From: Methyloceanibacter sp.
GTDB lineage: Bacteria > Pseudomonadota > Alphaproteobacteria > Rhizobiales > Methyloligellaceae
DNA length: 5,810 nucleotides
Reading direction: 5' to 3'
Assembly: GCA_022865725.1 (NCBI GenBank)
Contig: JALHTP010000308.1
Location: 1-5,810 of the forward strand
Made by a program: the position numbers and the translations under genes. The notes below the pieces were generated by a model. That model saw only the letters and a list, made by a program, of their open reading frames with translations, searched no databases and had not been told where the DNA came from. Of this stretch, positions 5,668-5,810 are shown in pieces (the first letter of the stretch is position 1; each line of letters starts with the position of its first letter).

Positions 5668-5810
5668 CATGGCCTTCAGCCTGGCCTTGTCGATGAGGTG
5701 CACGCGCCTTGCCGATTCGAGCCTGATCATGCCCAGCTCCTTGAGCTCGGCGAACATGCGCGAGACGGTCTCGAGCGTCAGCCCGAGATAGTCGGCAATG
5801 TCATGGCGCG
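5659..5810 (-). CDS. Crp/Fnr-family transcription regulator, C-terminal part (FNR/FixK type)
   Basis: Only the last 49 codons plus the stop lie in the window; the gene continues past the right edge. The fragment is the end of a winged helix-turn-helix: R-H-D-I-A-D-Y-L-G-L, the turn and recognition helix T-L-E-T-V-S-R-M-F, then E-L-K-E-L-G-M-I and a short wing and tail ending M-G-A. The recognition helix carries E-x-x-S-R, the triad with which FNR and FixK contact TTGAT half-sites, unlike the R-E--R pattern of CRP. The D-I-A-D-Y-L-G-L-T-x-E-T-V-S-R string is typical of FnrN/FixK proteins of alphaproteobacteria. Whether it senses oxygen through a [4Fe-4S] cluster (FNR/FnrN) or lacks one (FixK) depends on N-terminal cysteines outside the window. 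It lies on the same strand as the cytochrome gene, 103 bp upstream. Confident in family, not in subtype. Confidence 0.88.
   Translation of the reverse strand, partial: RHDIADYLGLTLETVSRMFAELKELGMIRLESARRVHLIDKARLKAMGA

Noticed and set aside
1..5810. CRISPR array, insertion sequence, tRNA or rRNA
   Set aside because: No regularly spaced repeats, transposase motifs, terminal repeats with target duplications, or tRNA-like arms were seen on either strand.

Overview
The window is high-GC DNA with tightly packed genes. Its gene content fits an alphaproteobacterium, most likely of the Hyphomicrobiales/Rhizobiales type: a PF10116-type 'attachment to host cells' protein, a small class I cytochrome c, an FNR/FixK-type regulator and a fused acyl-CoA-synthetase/GNAT protein. 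This placement rests on gene content and codon style, not on a phylogenetic marker.

Layout from left to right. Positions 1-358 hold no convincing gene but contain several inverted repeats. Positions 359-1861 (minus) encode a roughly 500-residue BT1/folate-biopterin-transporter-like MFS permease. Positions 1862-2034 are a 173-bp divergent intergenic region with an FNR/FixK-type site (TTGA-N6-TCAA, 1948-1961). Positions 2035-4758 (plus) encode a 907-residue Pat/PatZ-like protein: an ADP-forming acyl-CoA synthetase-like body followed by a C-terminal GNAT lysine acetyltransferase domain. It ends only 5 bp from the convergent gene at 4764-5204 (minus), a host-attachment-family protein. That gene lies directly behind a monoheme cytochrome c gene (5217-5555, minus), and the two probably form an operon. 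A sigma70-like promoter and a good ribosome binding site precede the cytochrome. The right edge (5659-5810, minus) holds the last 49 codons of a Crp/Fnr-family regulator with an FNR-type recognition helix.

How the genes may work together: the regulator at the right edge has the E-x-x-S-R recognition helix that reads TTGAT half-sites, and a matching site sits in front of the acetyltransferase gene. This suggests, by inference only, that lysine acetylation (or ADP-forming acyl-CoA chemistry) is tied to oxygen supply here. The cytochrome would act in periplasmic electron transfer. The role of the attachment-family protein is unknown beyond its family name. I see no CRISPR array, mobile element, tRNA, rRNA or clearly new multi-gene system. 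The most interesting points are the retained phosphohistidine in the PatZ-like protein and the FNR-type site in its promoter region.
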